From: SIG710 sp045648605
GTDB taxonomy: Bacteria; Bacillota; Clostridia; Oscillospirales; CAG-272
Assembly (NCBI GenBank): GCA_045648605.1
Contig: JAZROG010000105.1
Span: forward strand, 1 to 6,738
DNA length: 6,738 bases
Reading direction: 5' to 3'
Under the pieces are notes generated by a model, which saw nothing but the letters and a program-made list of their open reading frames with translations, was not told where the DNA came from and made no database searches. Every line of letters begins with the position of its first letter. Position 1 is the stretch's first letter. The translations under genes and the position numbers were made by a program. Positions 4,725 to 6,738 of the stretch are shown one piece after another.

Positions 4725-5441
4725 ATGAGCAATGTAAGTGAATGCCCTTACGCACAGAGCCTTGAGGTTCAGCATATGTGCACAGTTAAAAAGGGCTGCG
4801 ATCACGGTCCTGCACCTATCCCCGAGGAGGGCAAGTGGGTTCAGGCAAAGCAGATCACAGATATTTCTGCGTACACACACGGTGTGGGATGGTGCGCACC
4901 TCAGCAGGGTGCTTGTAAGCTTTCCCTCAACGTAAAGAACGGTATCATCGAGGAAGCACTCGTTGAGACTATCGGTTGCTCGGGTATGACACACTCTGCG
5001 GCTATGGCTGCTGAAATTCTTCCCGGCAAGACACTTCTCGAAGCGCTCAACACAGACCTTGTTTGTGACGCTATCAACACAGCTATGCGTGAGCTCTTCC
5101 TCCAGATCGTTTACGGACGCAGCCAGTCTGCTTTCTCCGAGGGCGGTCTCGTTATCGGTGCAGGCATGGAGGACCTCGGTAAGGGTGAGAGATCCATGGT
5201 TGGTACAATGTACGGTACAAAGGAAAAGGGCGTAAGATACCTCGAAATGACAGAGGGCTACTGCACAAGAATGGCTCTCGATGAGAACGATGAGGTTATC
5301 GGTTACGAATTCGTTTCTCTCGGCAAGATGACAGACTTCATCAAGAAGGGCATGGAGCCCGGTGAAGCATACCAGAAGGCTATGGGTACATACGGACGTT
5401 TCAATGATGCTGCAAAGTACATTGACCCCCGTAAGGAATAA
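4725..5441 (+). CDS. NifU/IscU-like iron-sulfur cluster scaffold partnered with the GGGtGRT protein
   Basis: This 238-residue protein has a NifU-N/IscU-like core at about residues 57-118. The segment ACKLSLNVKNGIIEEALVETIGCSG (Cys64, Cys85) followed by LPGKTLLEAL matches the IscU order of first Cys, beta-strands, GC motif and (K/P)GKxLxEA helix. The usual third-ligand HCS motif of IscU is not seen; Cys114 or Cys180 might substitute. An N-terminal extension adds Cys7, Cys19 and Cys25. The C-terminal half (about 178-221) looks like a degenerate second copy of the core: Cys180 to Gly200 has the same spacing as Cys64 to Gly84 and is followed by PGEAYQKAM. ATG 4725 has AAAGGAG 7 nt upstream. It lies 18 nt before the GGGtGRT gene, and from memory the two families commonly occur together. 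Strong codon bias implies abundant protein. A scaffold role is inferred from homology only. Confidence 0.85.
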   Translation: MSNVSECPYAQSLEVQHMCTVKKGCDHGPAPIPEEGKWVQAKQITDISAYTHGVGWCAPQQGACKLSLNVKNGIIEEALVETIGCSGMTHSAAMAAEILPGKTLLEALNTDLVCDAINTAMRELFLQIVYGRSQSAFSEGGLVIGAGMEDLGKGERSMVGTMYGTKEKGVRYLEMTEGYCTRMALDENDEVIGYEFVSLGKMTDFIKKGMEPGEAYQKAMGTYGRFNDAAKYIDPRKE

Positions 5442-5459
5442 TTAAGGAGGTAATGTATA

Positions 5460-6461
5460 ATGGCAAAGTTTGAAGGTTACGAGAGACGCGAGGCGAAGAT
5501 CCTCGAAGCTCTTAAGGAATATGGCATAAACTCCATCGACGAGTGCAAGGAGATCTGCGATGCATACGGCATCGATCCCTATAAGATCGTTGAGGAGACA
5601 CAGCCCATCTGCTTTGAGAATGCAAAGTGGGCATACACAGTAGGTGCTGCAATCGCAATCAAGAAGGGCTGCAAGAAGGCTGCTGACGCTGCTGCCGCTA
5701 TCGGTATCGGTCTTCAGGCATTCTGCATTCCCGGTTCCGTTGCAGAGAACCGTAAGGTTGGTCTTGGACACGGTAATCTCGGTAAGATGCTTCTTTCCGA
5801 GGAGACAGAGTGCTTCTGCTTCCTTGCAGGTCACGAGTCCTTCGCTGCAGCAGAGGGCGCTATCAAGATCGCTCTTAACGCTAATAAGGTAAGAACAAAG
5901 CCCCTTCGCGTTATTCTTAACGGTCTTGGCAAGGATGCTGCATATATCATCTCCAGAATCAACGGCTTTACATATGTAAAGACAGAGTTCGATCCTTATT
6001 CTGAGTCTGTTAAGGTTCTTGAGGAGAAGGCATTCTCCACAGGCGACAGAGCAAAGGTTAAGTGCTATGGCTCTGACAGCGTTCCGGAAGGCGTTGCAAT
6101 CATGCGCCTTGAGAATGTTGGCGTTTCCATCACAGGTAACTCCACTAACCCCACTCGTTTCCAGCATCCCGTTGCAGGAACATATAAGAAGTGGTGTAAC
6201 GAAAACGGCGTAAATTACTTCTCCGTTGCTTCCGGTGGTGGTACAGGCCGTACACTTCACCCCGATAACATGGCTGCAGGCCCTGCTTCCTACGGTATGA
6301 CAGATACTATGGGTAGAATGCACGGTGACGCACAGTTCGCAGGTTCTTCCTCCGTTCCCGCTCACGTTGAGATGATGGGCTTGATCGGTGCAGGTAACAA
6401 TCCCATGGTTGGTATGACCGTAGCGGTTGCTGTTGCGATTGAAGAAGCTTCAAAGGCTTGA
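5460..6461 (+). CDS. GGGtGRT protein (family of unknown function)
   Basis: This 333-residue protein carries the signature that names the GGGtGRT family (a Pfam family, recalled as PF14057): SGGGTGRTLHPDNMAAGP at residues 258-275. Other visible features are a charged N-terminal helix (5-35), an Ala/Gly-rich segment (58-85), GLGHGNLGKMLL (101-112), ECFCFLAGHESFAAAEGA (117-134) with a CxC pair, a middle alpha/beta segment (148-205), and a C-terminal Gly/Met-rich part with conserved-looking His267, His288 and His302. Nine Cys are present (29, 33, 51, 71, 89, 118, 120, 202, 246). There is no signal peptide or clear membrane span. The start has a near-perfect TAAGGAGGT ribosome binding site 9 nt upstream. 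All lysine codons seen are AAG, a sign of very high expression. It follows the NifU-like gene and ends the operon. The biochemical function is unknown; metal or Fe-S involvement is inferred from the partner. Confidence 0.92.
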   Translation: MAKFEGYERREAKILEALKEYGINSIDECKEICDAYGIDPYKIVEETQPICFENAKWAYTVGAAIAIKKGCKKAADAAAAIGIGLQAFCIPGSVAENRKVGLGHGNLGKMLLSEETECFCFLAGHESFAAAEGAIKIALNANKVRTKPLRVILNGLGKDAAYIISRINGFTYVKTEFDPYSESVKVLEEKAFSTGDRAKVKCYGSDSVPEGVAIMRLENVGVSITGNSTNPTRFQHPVAGTYKKWCNENGVNYFSVASGGGTGRTLHPDNMAAGPASYGMTDTMGRMHGDAQFAGSSSVPAHVEMMGLIGAGNNPMVGMTVAVAVAIEEASKA

Positions 6462-6483
6462 TTTATAAGGGTTTTAAGAAAAT

Positions 6484-6522
6484 TACCCCTATCGTTGTTT
6501 GGACGATAGGGGTATATTTTTT
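6484..6522 (+). terminator. Operon terminator after the GGGtGRT gene
   Basis: A perfect 12-bp stem, TACCCCTATCGT (6484-6495) with ACGATAGGGGTA (6503-6514), closes a 7-nt loop and is followed by TATTTTTT. It begins 22 nt after the GGGtGRT stop codon. It is the first strong intrinsic terminator after the pduL promoter and so marks the end of the four-gene unit. Confidence 0.93.
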
Positions 6523-6525
6523 GCC

Positions 6526-6569
6526 TTTTGCCGACATTTTGCCGACATTTATTTTAACTTGTCGGCAAA
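6526..6569. repeat. Tandem 11-bp repeat TTTTGCCGACA with an inverted copy
   Basis: TTTTGCCGACA occurs twice in tandem (6526-6536 and 6537-6547). The second copy forms a perfect 10-bp inverted repeat with TGTCGGCAAA (6560-6569) across a 12-nt spacer. It lies just past a strong terminator, as does the 330-350 repeat, with which it shares the 11-bp period and an ACATT core. It could be recombinase arm or core sites, or an operator for the downstream gene. The function is unknown. Confidence 0.5.
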
Positions 6570-6602
6570 GAAAAATCAGCATCTTATTTTCACCTATATA
6601 TC

Positions 6603-6626
6603 AGCGGAAAATGAACCGCTATTTTT
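6603..6626 (+). terminator. Small hairpin with T-run, doubtful terminator
   Basis: AGCGG (6603-6607) and CCGCT (6616-6620) form a 5-bp stem with an 8-nt loop, followed by ATTTTT. The stem is short and lies between the operon terminator and the next gene. It may be an attenuator-like element in that gene's leader, or chance. Confidence 0.2.
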
Positions 6627-6667
6627 AAAACAAACACAAGTCACATTTAGACAGTAAGGAGGTCTAT

Positions 6668-6738
6668 ATGACCAATAAGGAAAGATTTCTCGATCTGTGC
6701 TCGCAGGTCAATCGTGAGGGAATGGAAGAGCTTATCAA
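6668..6738 (+). CDS. Start of a gene, possibly an HD-domain protein (3' truncated)
   Basis: An ATG at 6668 is preceded by TAAGGAGG ending 5 nt upstream, a very good ribosome binding site, and the frame is open to the window end. Only 23 complete codons are visible, beginning MTNKERFLDLCSQVNREGMEELI. This short N-terminal helical pattern recalls, from memory, clostridial HD-domain hydrolases in which a similar segment precedes the metal-binding His, but the diagnostic HD motif would lie outside the window. That a gene starts here is likely; the family is a guess. No convincing promoter was found in the 145 bp between the upstream terminator and this start. Confidence 0.65.
   Translation, partial: MTNKERFLDLCSQVNREGMEELI

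Noticed and set aside
5442..6365. A 307-codon open frame on the minus strand opposite the GGGtGRT gene
   Set aside because: It is exactly antisense to a gene with extreme codon bias, is abnormally Cys-rich, has no ribosome binding site or family resemblance, and the plus-strand protein is clearly recognisable.
1..6738. CRISPR array or insertion sequence
   Set aside because: No regularly spaced repeat-spacer pattern, transposase frame or terminal inverted repeats were seen; the only tandem repeats are the two short 11-bp pairs.

Overview
The window looks like chromosomal DNA from a low- to mid-GC Gram-positive anaerobe of the Clostridia, probably an Oscillospirales/Ruminococcaceae-type gut bacterium. 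The reasons are the strong AGGAGG-type ribosome binding sites, near-consensus sigma-A promoters with 17-bp spacers, a tRNA gene with encoded CCA, and the gene families present (HPr-like protein, AraM/EgsA-type dehydrogenase, PduL, GGGtGRT protein). The species cannot be fixed from the sequence alone.

Layout. Positions 1-282 hold the 3' end of an unrecognised Lys-rich gene on the plus strand, closed by a strong hairpin terminator and followed by an 11-bp tandem repeat. A tRNA-Ser(GGA) lies on the minus strand (456-547) with its own consensus promoter and terminator. Next come two minus-strand genes: a small HPr-like protein lacking the phospho-histidine (691-918), and a sn-glycerol-1-phosphate dehydrogenase of the AraM/EgsA family (988-2307). 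A DeoR-family regulator (2462-3202, plus) is divergent from the dehydrogenase. The 154-bp gap between them carries a perfect sigma-A promoter and three TGAGCG-type repeats that are good candidate operators.

The right half is a probable four-gene plus-strand transcription unit: pduL phosphotransacylase, an SGNH/GDSL hydrolase, a NifU/IscU-like scaffold and a GGGtGRT protein. It begins at a strong promoter (3362-3390) whose -35 box sits inside a perfect inverted repeat, and ends at a strong terminator (6484-6522). A second 11-bp tandem repeat with an inverted copy follows. The window closes with the first 23 codons of another gene (6668 onward), possibly an HD-domain protein.

How the genes may work together. 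PduL would interconvert acyl-CoA and acyl-phosphate for ATP-yielding fermentation. The NifU-like and GGGtGRT proteins are separated by 18 nt, and both have codon usage typical of very highly expressed genes. They look like a two-component module of unknown function, probably involving Fe-S or another metal. This pair is the best candidate for an undescribed system. The dehydrogenase/DeoR pair looks like a self-contained, locally regulated unit making sn-glycerol-1-phosphate, the archaeal-handed glycerol phosphate.
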